In this document: positions 1 to 10,700 of the stretch, piece after piece
Position numbering within the stretch: position 1 is the first letter of the stretch
Layout: the number at the start of each line of letters is the position of its first letter
Source of the DNA: Spirogloea muscicola
Lineage: Eukaryota > Streptophyta > Zygnematophyceae > Spirogloeales > Spirogloeaceae
Reading direction: 5' to 3'
Length of the DNA stretch: 24,501 bases
Assembly: GCA_009602725.1 (NCBI GenBank)
Contig: WELB01000258.1
Span: 26,414 to 50,914, forward strand
Program-made: the position numbers and the translations under genes
Notes under the pieces: generated by a model
The model's input: the letters and a program-made list of their open reading frames with translations, nothing else
Database searches by the model: none
What the model was told of the DNA's origin: nothing

Positions 1-123
<123 letters not shown>

Positions 124-128
124 GCCAG

Positions 129-1526
129 CCAGCTGTGGCGGGACGCTGCGGCGCAGGGCCGCGCGACGTCGCCGCCGCCGCCGCCGTGCCTGACGCTGGA
201 GGACCACCTGGAGCGCACGCCTGACGGCCTGACGCCGCTGGCGCCGGCCGCCAATGCCGCCAGCCCCGGAGCCACCGCCTGGGATGCGCAGCCCGGCGGC
301 GCCGCCGCATGGCAGTCCCCGGCAGCCATTGCCGGCAGGTTGTGGTGGAGCCCGCTGGCCGACCGCGACAGCCCGGTGGGCGGCGTCGTGGACGCCGCGG
401 CGCCGCCGCCGCCGCAGCTGGGGCGCAGCGGCCTCTTGACGCTCCCGGCGCAAGAGGACGTGGTGCGGCCTGCCGCGCTGCTTTCGTGGGCGCCCACAAC
501 ACGGCCCGCCAAGGAGGACGACCCCGGCAACCTCTGGGTGACCGTCTTCGGGTCCGTGAGCAGCCTAGCCTTCTGACGACATGTACTTTGGGCAGCTCCT
601 GTGCGATGTCCACCTGCGTCGAACAGATATCTATATCGAAGCACGCACAAATGGCCTTCCTGTCTGGCACCCGTAAGGCACGTCCGTCGCTGTTCGGTGT
701 ACACAAGATGGGAATGTAACACAAGGTGGCTGCCATGCTGGTCGAGAACAAGCTCCGGAGCACATTTGGCCAGCGGCCAATCTTGTCTCACGCACTGCCG
801 CTTTGCCGCACCAGCTTCGGGGTCAATGACACCAACGTCATTTTGAGAGAGTTCGAAAAGTGCGGCCACGTTGCAAAGAAGGTGTATAGCCCAGGAGAGG
901 GCAACTGGATGCACCTCCAATATGAGGTGATTCTCCCACAGAACCAGTACCAAGCTTAACATCCCCCTATCAAGTATATCCCGCTCTGTGTTCCAGGCTT
1001 TGTCATTTTTCCGATGGCAGATCATGCCAAACCAATCTCTCTAGTAAGCGCATGTTTCTGCTATGTCGATAAGGGTCCAATTCTTGTCGTAAGGATGAAG
1101 TCTGTCAAGTCCCTGTGTGCCTGTCTTGAACGCAATCTCTGGTGCCCTCAACAATACAATGTGCGGGGTGGTCAGGAAAGGCCTGACTCAGTGGGTTGTG
1201 CTGACTGGCAGACAGCATATGACGCCCAAAGAGCCCTGGCCAAAAACGGCATGCAGCTGACTCCACACCTGCTCGTCGGCGTCAAGAAGCTGGAGCCTCA
1301 GCAGCTCTCGGGCTTGCTTGACGGGGACAGACTGGCGACCATAGCATTTGGTGCAAGCCCTGCCTTTGCCACAGGAATCTCCTCTGTAAGCAGGCGAAGT
1401 TCAGGCCCTGTTGCAACACGGCCTCATCTTAGACAGGGTTTTGGACCAGGTACAGGGAGGGTAGGAGTTGCTGAGCCCGTTAAGTCGGGCTTTACCAAGA
1501 TGGTGGACTTCATCTTTGGCGTCTGA
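129..1526 (+). CDS. NUP35: Nucleoporin NUP35 (NUP53/MPPN family), 5'-truncated
   Basis: NUP35 is a scaffold/linker nucleoporin of the nuclear pore inner ring; it dimerises through an atypical RRM and touches the nuclear membrane through a C-terminal amphipathic helix. Exons read here are about 129-551, 815-926 and 1212-1526, joined by GT-AG introns with matching phases (GG|C at the first join, phase 0 at the second). Exon 1 carries the plant N-terminal signature SQLWRD...PPPPPCLTLEDH and AGRLWWSP. The MPPN-type RRM is split across all exons: WVTVFGFGVNDTNVILREF at the first join, NWMHLQYE, then YDAQRALAKNGMQL and LLVGVKKLEP. The chain ends KMVDFIFGV, the expected terminal amphipathic helix. 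The initiator and perhaps 40-50 residues are missing; the visible exon probably begins after an AG at 127-128 next to the T run. Identity is very likely; the exact exon 1 start is uncertain. Confidence 0.92.
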
Positions 1527-3352
1527 TGATTTGCCAAGATTAGCAGGTTGTCAGGTATTGTCACTGGAGATGTTGCTATCCTCTGATATGAAGATCTGCA
1601 GTGCGTCATAATGCTGCTCTAGACTGGGCTGTCAATCCTCAGGTCTCTTAGCTGCAGGTGCCTCTGAGGTCAACACCTGTTTATGACCTCCACATTTATA
1701 GTTACACGAATGCTGAATAGATGTCTTCAGTGAGTTGTAGGGATCCTGCATGGCCTTCTCATAGGCGCTTGCAAAGTGCGCAATTTTGGCAGCATAGTCT
1801 CTCTAATTCATCACATGGTTATGAAAGCCAGACACGCTTCACAGCAACATCATGGACCAGGCCATATTAGGAACAAGTATCTTGTGCTCCACAGATATTG
1901 ATTTAGCGAGTGCGTGAAAGGGAGGGGCATGGTGTGGATGTCTGACATAAGTCAGTAGCAGTGTGATATCTGAACTTCGACAGGAAATCTGTTAGGCCTG
2001 CCAGTCAGACCTTCTAAAGTATCCAGACCTACGTAGTTGGCCAGTTTCATGGAGCAATCAGCTGTTAGCGCTGCACCAAGCCAATCATATGATGGGTGGC
2101 CACCTTAAGAGGTTCCTGGTCGGTTACTAGGAGGTCCTACTTCAAGTGGCAGTGGCTTGCTAGAAGTTCAGCCACTTTTGTTGCTAGATTGATGAACACC
2201 TCTGGCAAGACGAGGCCCTCTTCTTCAGCACACAGCTCCTCATTGGTCCGACATGCTTACTGACATACAGCACCACTGGTGACCCACCGGGTATGCACGC
2301 AATGTGACATGTTGGCTCTTGTGCGCTGCCCAGACCCTGTGAAAGACAAGATGCTACATGCATTGGTTGGCTGGCTGATCGACTGTGTTGCATGGGACCC
2401 CTGTTGATCAACTTGCATTGTGCAGACGTGCACCATTTGCATGCATATCCCAAAGAACATGTGTTTTTACGCCTATAAGGACTTCCACTTGCCTGATGCG
2501 CACTTGATGCACGTGCATGATCGAACAGACAGGACGCTGTTCCTGCTTCTAACGCAGACTCAACGTCTCTGCCTTCAGCTGTCAGCTGGATACCTTGCCA
2601 GGGCATGCTTGGGGTGTATCCTCCAAAGAATGGTGCAGCCCAGCGATGACAGACTGCTCCTTGAGTCCCTGAATATGACGTGGTGAGGCTGGTCGGGCTC
2701 AGGCTTGGTTCAGCACGCCAAATTGTGAAGCCAATGACCACCACGCAGATTGGACTCCCGCAGGGCAGACTGGCGCCTGCCACTTGCCTCGAGAAGAGGA
2801 GCAAAACGAAGACACAGGACTCTCAGCCCACATGCGAAGAGCTCAGCGGGGGTTCTTGGGCACGAGGTGGTCTGAGACTCGGGAGAGCATGGCTCCAGGA
2901 AGCGAAAGCGCTCCACCGAAGGGGACAGTGGGGGGGGGAAGACCAGCCTGGAAAAGCGCACAGAGCTGGGCTAGCAGCACCTCTGGAGGGGGCCTCGATG
3001 GTGCATTGGCGTCCTTCTGGCCCGCAATTTAAGGACCCCAGCCGAGGGTCGGTCGGGCCGACAGCGCGGACGATGCGCAACAGCGAGGCAGCAGGGGCTG
3101 TGAGGAGCCGATCGAATGAAAATGCCCGAGAGTGGGGCGAGTGCTGCCGGTCAGAAACAGGCGGCGAGCGGTCGGCAGGCCAGCAGGAAGCTCTCACAGT
3201 AGAAGGCGGTGGCTGATTGGACCAGCGGGCGCGGGGACGGCGGCGGGTGGGGGAAGTGGCTCCTCCGTCAGGGCGACGTCTATCCGCCTGCTAGCTTCTC
3301 CGACTTGCACCTTCTGACTAGAGGTAACTGAGAGTCCCCCGCTCTTCCAAAT

Positions 3353-3419
3353 GGGGGCAAGGGCTGTGAACAGCCAGCCCGAAAAGGATTCACAAGGTCG
3401 GAAGGGGCCAAAAGCCGCT
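3353..3419 (+). repeat. Dispersed hairpin repeat, copy 1
   Basis: This copy reads GGGGGCAAGGGCTGTGAACA..., then GCCCGAAAAGGATTCACAAG, then GTCGGAAGGGGCCAAAAGC. It is nearly identical to 21171-21240 and shares the core AGCC..AAGG..ACAAGGTC.GAAGG with four further copies in this window. It contains a perfect short hairpin, GGCTGT-GA-ACAGCC. It lies about 0.8 kb upstream of the root-cap-domain start codon. Confidence 0.75.
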
Positions 3420-3837
3420 GGCTCAGAGCTTGGGAGGATGGATCACATTGGCAACCACGAGTGAGGAGCCCCAATTCCGGAAGCCTAGCAGCTGGAAAAC
3501 AATCTCCCTGACACAAGCCAGAGGCTGCATTGCCCCCATTGGGAGAGAGAGCCACTCGTGAATGCCAGAGGCTGCAGGTGTGGGGAGCAGCTGCCTCGGC
3601 CTCGGCGGGCCTGGGGGCCCGCGGCCCGCCCACTGGGGCGAGTTGGGGTCGGGCCCCTCCGCCGCCGTCTATGGCGGCAAGGCGGCACGCCGGGTTGGGT
3701 GGTCGGCGCGGGTAGGCGCCCACCGGCTCACCCGTGGGTGGACTAACGTCACACACTGCTACTTCAGCCACCTCCGAACTTGGGGCTTCATTTTATGTGG
3801 CCCCATTTCGCACTAGCTTCTGCCCAAACTGCGTATT

Positions 3838-3990
3838 ATTGGCTTGAATCGGCCATTTCCCTGTCATTCCCACACCGCGCGCCCCCTCTCCTGGTCAGGT
3901 GCCGCGCCCAGAGCCGCGCCCCTTCCTCCCTCCTCCCCCCTCCTCTGTTCCCGCCCGCCCGCTACGCGGCACGGCCCATACATAAGCGGC
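3838..3990 (+). promoter_or_regulatory. Candidate core promoter of the root-cap-domain gene
   Basis: An inverted CCAAT element (ATTGG, 3838-3842) is followed by a CT-rich stretch and a weak TATA-like CCATACATAAG near 3977-3987, about 190 bases before the start codon. The spacing suits a plant-type promoter, but both elements are short and common, so this is only a suggestion. Confidence 0.3.
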
Positions 3991-4034
3991 GGCGCCCTCC
4001 CCCCCGCCATTGCTATTGCCAGCTCCGCGCCGCT

Positions 4035-4074
<40 letters not shown>
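4035..4074 (+). repeat. (GCC)n microsatellite in the 5' leader
   Basis: There are about 13 perfect GCC/CCG units, 105 bases before the predicted start codon of the root-cap-domain gene. If transcribed, it would form a very GC-rich leader able to fold strongly. Open frames through it are low-complexity poly-Ala, poly-Pro or poly-Arg shadows and are not called as genes. Confidence 0.9.
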
Positions 4075-4075
<1 letters not shown>

Positions 4076-4179
4076 GGGCAACTTTCGCTGCCCTCTCTCG
4101 TCGCCGCCTTCGCCGCCTCTACCGCGCGGCCCCTCCAGCAGCGAGCGGGAGGCGGGGCGGGCGACTCCTCCTCCCGGCC

Positions 4180-6138
4180 ATGGCGACGATGGCGGCGGGC
4201 TCGCCGAGCGCCGTGGCGCTGGCCATCGCCGCGCTCTGCCTTGCGCACGCGGCGGCGGCGCAGTACTACTCGGGCCCGGTGTCCGCGGACCCCAAGACGT
4301 GGGTGGTGGCCAACGCGAAGCTCTCCGACAAGCACAACACCACCTGCCCGACCTTCTCCAAGCCCTCCGAGGTGCATCCCGTGAGAAGCACCAAGGCAAA
4401 AGCTCTGCTCTCACGCCACCGTGGGCAAGGGATTTCAAACAGCAGACCTCCAGACCTGGAGCTGCCTCGGGTGCCCACCGCATGGCCTGCATCGCGCTCC
4501 CATCAAGCTTGCCTGGTGTTGGCCACCCTTATGGAGCCGTGAACGACGACAGCCAGCTACTCGCGCATTGTGCTCAGGCGTCTTGTCCTCTCGTTGCAGG
4601 CCTGCACCAACAAGACGTGCGGGAGCCTCGTCTACAAGGCCAAGTTCCAGCTGCCTCAGGCGCAGGCTCACCGCCTCTCCACCACCTTCGGCGTCACAAA
4701 CCTTGCACAGTGCTGCAGCCTGTGCCGGTAAGCACCTCGCAATACCCGCTGCCCGTGGTTAATGCATCTCTTGCCTGGCTTAATCAGGACTCACAGTGCG
4801 AGAAGCAAGGCAGGCCACCTTACTAATTGACGGCTCCCTTTGCCTTGCAGTACCACGGTTGGCTGCTCGCTGTGGATGTGGGAGTTGCAGAAAAACGCCT
4901 GCACTTTGCTGAAGCCCACGGTGTGCACTCAAGGCACGGACCTCAAGCCCTTTGGGTCCGCCGGAGCTCAGGACCCCAACGTCTGGTTCGACAACTGCGA
5001 GTACCCCATCTTCGTGGGAGGCCTCTGCAACCCCGGAGTCAAGGACGACCCCCACTTCACGGGCGCCCGCGGCACGCGCTTCGACTTCAATGGCATCCCG
5101 GACCAGACCTTCTGCCTCCTGTCCGACAGAGATTTGCACGTGAACATGAAGCTCAGTGGGTACCTTGACAGCAGGACCACTGGCGCGACCATTGTCAAGA
5201 ACGGCAAGGCCATCCGCACTTGGATTCGTCAGCTTGGATTGAGGTGGAGGACTGATGGCATTGAGCACACAGCCCTCTTCATAGCCCGCACTGGCAAGCA
5301 GCAAGAGCGCGGCGATGGCTACCTTGCGGCGCTGGAGCTTGATGGAGTCAATGTCGCCCCGCTTCAGGTGTGCCCGGTTGCTGGCGTAGCACAGTATCTA
5401 CTTACATAATCTTACTTCCTTATCGCACTCTGCCAGGCAGGGAGACACCTCTAAGAAGCATTCACTTTGCTCATGTCTGTTCTGTGTGTCCATGTCAATG
5501 AGTGCAGCTGGGTGATAAGCTTCAGGGCGATGGTGGTGCTGTGATCACATTTGCTGGATATGAGAAGACCGGCCCCTATGACGTGGACTTCTACACTCTC
5601 ACTATCCCTGGCATGCTTGAGGCTGAGATCCGCTTGAGGGCTGCCCATCCACTCCTTCAGGTCAGTGGGTCGAGATGTCTCACACTCACAAACAAATTGC
5701 CTGTGTGAATCGGTATTGACGTATCCATGCGCGCTCAATTGCCTTCCTGTGTACATGGCGTTTGAGGATCTGACCAGAAGTACTTGGCATGTATTGCTGT
5801 CCCAGACCAAGGATGATGCCGAGGTCCACATCAACCTCCAAGTCCTCGACCTGCAGTTCACTCCTGCTGTGCACGGAGTACTGGGCCAGACCTATAGAGA
5901 TGACCACCGCGAGCGGTCGCTCAAGTACTCTGCTCTCGTGGAACTGATGGGCCATCGGGTGGCCGCTGATGCTGAGGAGGGCAAGGGCTTCCTTGATGGC
6001 AGCCCCGCTGATTACAAGACCAGCTCCATCCTTGCAGCTGATTGCAAGTTTGCCAGCTACGCCACCATCCAGATGGAGACCACCTCTGCAACCGGAGCTG
6101 GAACGATTACTGAGGCAGCTGACGAGCTTATGGTTTGA
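4180..6138 (+). CDS. Secreted PAN-like/VWD-like/root-cap-domain protein (LEA-related family)
   Basis: Five exons (4180-4380, 4600-4727, 4851-5367, 5508-5660, 5806-6138) join in phase to give 443 residues. The start ATG at 4180 begins a clear signal peptide (about residues 1-28, an Ala/Leu-rich core ending HAAAAQ), so the product should be secreted. Residues about 68-140 are Cys-rich, with CCSLCR...GCSLWMWE...ACTLLK, resembling a PAN/apple-type disulfide domain. A VWD-like segment follows, with DPHFTGARGTRFDFNG (from about 176) and DQTFCLLSD, as in the Arabidopsis root-cap/LEA-related family. The last exon holds the Root_cap (PF06830-type) signature VHGVLGQTYR (about 355-364), KTSSILAADCKF and a conserved Cys. 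No catalytic residues are evident. Biochemical function is unknown for the family; an extracellular or mucilage/wall role is inference. Family assignment is firm, and all splice sites are GT-AG. Confidence 0.9.
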
Positions 6139-6363
6139 GGATGTGCAACTCTACCTGTTGCAACTCGGCAAATGCTCGCACATTGACCAGATCCTGTAGA
6201 CCCACTTCTGCTGCTCAGACTTGCAACAAAAATGACCGATTGGGGGCCCATTGATCCCACAATGCTGGCGGTCCTCTCTCGCTGCCCCTTCAGTTTCTGC
6301 GAGCTTTGATAGAGTACCGCCAGGGTTGTATCGATATGTGAAGTTTTACCAACTCCAGCCTTT

Positions 6364-7100
6364 GAGTGAGAAGTTGGCTGCTTCTGCAGCGTCATTTAGG
6401 AACTCTGACAAAGCAGTCCAGACACCTCACAGAGTCTCCATTACCATTTGTTTGTAATTGGACCACCATATTCACATAATATGCCGTAACATATGGCATA
6501 TGCTGAGTGACATATGGCAGTAGGAGGCTAGGTTGCAGTTGCTCAGTCCTGAAATCGTGGAGGATAAGACTAACTAAGCAGCTTCACAGCAGATCGGACA
6601 AAACACTCGAGGGCTTTTAGTGCTCTTAGTTGCTCCCATATGAGCTGCTTCATGAAGATGGTTCAGCAATGGAAGTCCAACATACACTTGGAGCTATTTG
6701 TTGTTTGCCCATTCCATATGTATAGACAATTGTACACATAACGTAAGCAGTTAGCTGCTGCTGCACCGTCATCTAGAGTGACTCTGGCTAAGCAATCTAG
6801 ATCTCACAGCGCTAGACTTCACAGATTTTTCATTACAACTGAATTGTCATTAGACCACCATGTTCACATGGTGAATTGTGATTCTGCTGTAACACTCATA
6901 TTGTAAGCAACGGGTGGTACTAAGAGGATAGGTTGCAGTGTCTCAGTCCTGACCTCGTGGAGGATAGAAATTACTATTTAGCAGCTTCACAGCAGATCTA
7001 ACGGGATTCTCGGGAGCTGTAAGTGCTCTTAGTTGCTCCCACGTGAGCTGCTTCAAAATGATCATACAGCATCGGATGTCCAGCGAAAACTTGGAGCTAA
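6364..7100. repeat. Diverged tandem duplication, two copies of about 375-400 bp
   Basis: Copy A (about 6364-6738) and copy B (about 6739-7100) share collinear blocks. These include GCTGCTTCTGCAGCGTCAT at about 6377 versus GCTGCTGCTGCACCGTCAT at about 6752, GACCACCATATTCACAT versus GACCACCATGTTCACAT, and GGTTGCAG..CTCAGTCCTGA..TCGTGGAGGATA. Further shared blocks are AGCAGCTTCACAGCAGATC and AGTGCTCTTAGTTGCTCCCA..TGAGCTGCTTCA, ending in CTTGGAGCTA. The offset grows from about 375 to about 400 bases along the unit, so indels have accumulated. No open frame is conserved between copies. Confidence 0.85.
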
Positions 7101-7458
7101 TAAAAGTAAAGAAACGTACACAAACTCGCACTGCTGCTTACTCATAGACCTCAATCAACGCCATATGAGCTTCCCATTTGTCCCATACTCAAGTCTGTGG
7201 CCTTGGATACACAACCGAATCTTCAGGCCCACTTCAGGCTTTGCGGTATTACACTTCTAAGCTTTACCAAGTAAGTCCTTTCTACTGTATATGATTGCTG
7301 CACAACGGAGGATGCCTATTCAAACTCGAGTCAATCTATCTCTGCAGAGCGTAGCCCCAAGTCACTGCAAGTTTTCAGTGTTGGATAGGCTCAGCACCTA
7401 TGTTGTGATTATTCAGATGGGCTGCTTGCTTTAGAAGAAAGCGTGGCCAGATTGACTG

Positions 7459-7512
7459 GTGGCTGGGAAAGGCCAGCCCAAAGGAAAGGACAAGGTCTGA
7501 AGGAGCCGGAGT
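7459..7512 (+). repeat. Dispersed hairpin repeat, copy 2
   Basis: This copy contains GGCTGGGAAAGGCCAGCC, a perfect 6-bp hairpin (GGCTGG/CCAGCC), then CAAAGGAAAGGACAAGGTCT and GAAGGAGCC. It has the same order of blocks and the same orientation as the copies at 3353 and 21171. It lies about 250 bases upstream of the NOP9 start codon. Confidence 0.7.
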
Positions 7513-7756
7513 GCGAAGGACTAGGACTAAGACATCAGCCAGGGAACAAGTGCCTGAAGTGTGGCAACTGTTGGGACGTCGTGACAAAAGAATGAGAACA
7601 CCGACTTTCCCAAGAGCTTTCCGCTCTCAATTATTTGCTGATGAGCCAGCTGCCGTTTGCCAGTTTGCGCCGTCTTCTCTCTGCGGCTAGGGGTTGGGGG
7701 TTTAAGGATCCCCGAGACCTGCAGGCCGACTTACCCCGCAGCCCCGCCCGACCGCC

Positions 7757-10700
7757 ATGGCGCGGCCTGGCCGCCGCGCCGCGCCGCCCGCGCCCAGGTA
7801 CGCGCCGCCCCGCCCTCCGCGTCCTCTGCCACACAGAAGACGTGATGGGCAAGACTGCCACCATCGCATGTCCGTCTTCTGCAGACCTTCTGGCTCGCCG
7901 CAGCAGCGGCGGCTCATGCTCCAGCGTCCATGGTGCCTGTCATCGTGGCACGACTCCCTCCTCCAAAGAGAAATGAACATGTGCGTAAACTGGTGCAGGC
8001 GAGAGCCGCCGCCGCCGCCGGCACCGCCGCCGGTGGCGCGGGTGGACGCCGCCACAGCGAGCTACTTCGCCGAAATCGCCGCCCTGCTGGCGCCCGGCTC
8101 CCAGCAGCCCGACGACCCCGCAGGCAGGGCCGCTTTCGCTTACCCCTAAACCTAAACCCCTGATCCTAAGCCCTGATTTCTGAACCCTAAATGAAAAACT
8201 GTGAACGCTATTTCTCGCCACTCCACACTACCCAAGAACCAGATCAGAAGCTCAAACCTGTGTCATCGAAATCCATATCTCCTTATCCTGTTTCCATAAT
8301 CTACTTAGTGATCGCAGGTGACACCTTGGTCACAATCCACCATGCGTGTGTGACTGGCGCTGCAGAGCTGGAGGCGCTGTGCGAAAACGCGCTGGCGGAG
8401 GCGGCGGGCCAGGAGGCGGCGCTGGCGTGCGACCCCCGGTGCAGCCGCGTGCTGCAGGACCTCCTCGAGCGCTGCTCCACGCCGCAGCAGGCGGCGTCGT
8501 TCCTGGCCGCCGCCGCCGGCTCCTTCTGCGCCCTCGGCTGCCACGCCTGCGCCTCGCACGTCCTCGAGGCTTGCCTCCGGGCGGTGCCCGCCCACGTTGA
8601 CGCCCCGCCTGAAGCCGGCATGGACGCCTCTCGGCTGCGCCCCGTGGAGGACTCGCTTGCCTCAACCTGCAAGGTGGGCCTCGAGAGCCCGTTCCCCAAG
8701 TCCAGTCGCCGCAGCAGCGGCGGCCGTCATCGAGCGGTCGCAGCTCGCCTGTGTGGGCCTGTCATGAGCTGGCCGGACCTCGACTGTGACGTCTGTGCCT
8801 CCAGGCTGCTGGCGACAATGCTGTGGCCATGATGCGGAGCAAGTACGGCTCCCACGTGCTGCGGAACTTGCTGGCTCTGCTTTGTGGGCACCAGCTGGCC
8901 GAGCGCCAGGCTGCCGCTCGGCCTGACCAGCAGCGCCGCCAGGCCCTCCTTGCTGGGCACCCGTCAGCTTCTGGCCCTGCAGCCGTCCATGGGGCGAGGA
9001 GAAAGCTCTTTGCGAAGCTGCTCAACAGCTTGCTGGAGGCTCTCATGCGAGCAATTGAAAATGAGATCCACAGCTTGCGTGTGGACCCTGCAGCTGGACC
9101 CGTCTTGCAGGTCGGCTGCAAGATCCACCAGGCCTGGCATGCTTTGTTGTCCAGTTAGCCTTGCCATGCTGTGCTGTCCGGACACCGATCTTTACTGGCT
9201 GCAGGTGGTCAACGCCCTAGGTCCTCAAGCTCGCACTTCGAGCTCCACAGCTCTGATGCCTTAATGTCCATTCCAAAGCAAAAATCTCGTCATCTATGTG
9301 TATATTGTACAGCCTGACCTAGAGTAGGGACCTCGTAAGCCTCGTAATCTTTAACGCCTCGTAAGTCCTAGCACCTGCTGTGAAAATGCCCTTTCTGAAT
9401 GACGTCTTCATGCAGCCGTTCTATCGCATGTTGTAAATAAAGTGCCACATGCGTCCAGCTTGCTAAAGCGTCCGCATGCCATTGTCTGGTCCTTCCAGGC
9501 AATGCTTGGTGCCGCAGAAGGTGATGAAGCCTGGATCCGCAAGATGGCGGCCCTCTTTCTTAGCAGCCCTCCTCTTGAGAAGCCAAAGCTTCACCAGAAG
9601 GTGCTAAAGTCTGCACCAATGGAGGACGTACATGCACTTGTGCAAGACCGTTTCGGATCTCATCTCATGGAGGTCATTACCCAGCACCCGACTATTGGTT
9701 TCTTCTGCTCCTGCTACTTTTGAAGCATCTGCTGCTCCTCCTTTGTAGAGTCAAACCCGAGAAGAAAGAAGAATGTAGTAAGAAAGTCACACTCCGCAGG
9801 TGGCTGTAGTAGGGCCAGCTTAGTGTACAGTGACAGAGAGACCACAGGCAAGAAGCCACAACCAAAGCCACAAGTCGAATCAGACCTTAGGAGAGAGTCA
9901 CCGTGAGCACAACTGGAGGTGGCGGACAATGTCCGACCAGCTTGCGAATGCAAGGCTGTAGTCTGGAAATGCTGGAGGGACCATGACATTTACATCTCAT
10001 ACTTGTAGGAAAATGGAGAGGTATTGTCGAGGTCCGGCAGCTTGCCAGACTTGTCCAGCAAGCAGATGTCACATGGCAAGTAGGATAAGCCATCGCTGGT
10101 TGGGACTTGCTTCTGACACTACCTCCTCACGTGCTTGCGGTGTTAACGCGTCTGTTTAACTCCCTCTAGCGCTGCCGTACTGCACCCTTGTAGCTTCGTG
10201 CTAGTAGGGCATTGTCTGCCGCCTCCACTTGCACTTGAGGTGCCAGCATTCCCCCAGGTCCAGCTTGTCAGTACTCGTGGCTCCACTTAACTTCAGCGGC
10301 ATTGAAGTGGCACACCATTACCTGCTCACAGAACTATGTTTGGACAATGTGCAGGCCTTGCTGAGGGTGTCCTCTGCTGAGCTCTACCACAAGCTGTATA
10401 CAGAGTACTACAAGGGCTACCTCCACAAGCTCTCCATGCACCCGACTGCCAATTACACTGTGAAGGCCCTCATAGTCTGTGCAAAATATGGGGCGCAGGT
10501 CTGCTCCATCACTGTTGTCCAGAACAATTTTGCATGCTCTACACAGCTGAAGTCAGGAGTGTATGTATAAGAGTTGTAGTGAAATGGATTGAGAGAAGGA
10601 CTTGACTGTGAACATGTGTTACAGTTGCTGCAATCACGCCACAAGATTGTGTTGTGCCTGTGACAACAATTCTTTAGCTGGTTCTCAATATTTACTGGCT

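Larger units (their letters stand above)
1527..4179. other. Spacer without recognisable gene
   Basis: This 2.65 kb stretch separates NUP35 from the root-cap-domain gene. It has two longish open frames: 206 codons on the minus strand at 2184-2804 and 178 codons on the plus strand at 2680-3216. Neither shows a family motif, a hydrophobic pattern, or exon neighbours that extend it. The left part should hold the NUP35 3' UTR. The right part (from about 3350) becomes GC-rich and holds one copy of the dispersed repeat, promoter-like elements and a GCC microsatellite in the 5' leader of the next gene. Confidence 0.6.
6139..7756. other. Spacer between root-cap-domain gene and NOP9
   Basis: This stretch is AT-richer than its flanks and has no recognisable coding exons. 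It holds a diverged two-copy tandem duplication (about 6364-7100), an AATAAA at about 7096 that could serve as a distant polyadenylation signal, and one dispersed-repeat copy at 7459-7512. The 130 bases before NOP9 turn GC-rich and are the likely NOP9 promoter/leader. Confidence 0.6.

Noticed and set aside
2184-2804. Minus-strand open frame of 206 codons
   Set aside because: No family motif, no domain-like pattern, Ser/Cys/Pro-rich composition typical of a chance frame, and no flanking exons that extend it.
2680-3216. Plus-strand open frame of 178 codons, with opposite-strand frame 2823-3197
   Set aside because: Both strands are open because the region is GC-rich and low in stop codons; neither product resembles a known protein.
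3780-4826. Plus-strand open frame of 348 codons
   Set aside because: It runs through the GCC microsatellite as poly-Ala and through introns 1 and 2 of the root-cap-domain gene in other frames; it is a shadow.
9673-10354. Intronic snoRNA in the longest NOP9 intron
   Set aside because: I looked for paired C (RTGATGA) and D (CTGA) boxes with terminal stems and found no convincing set.
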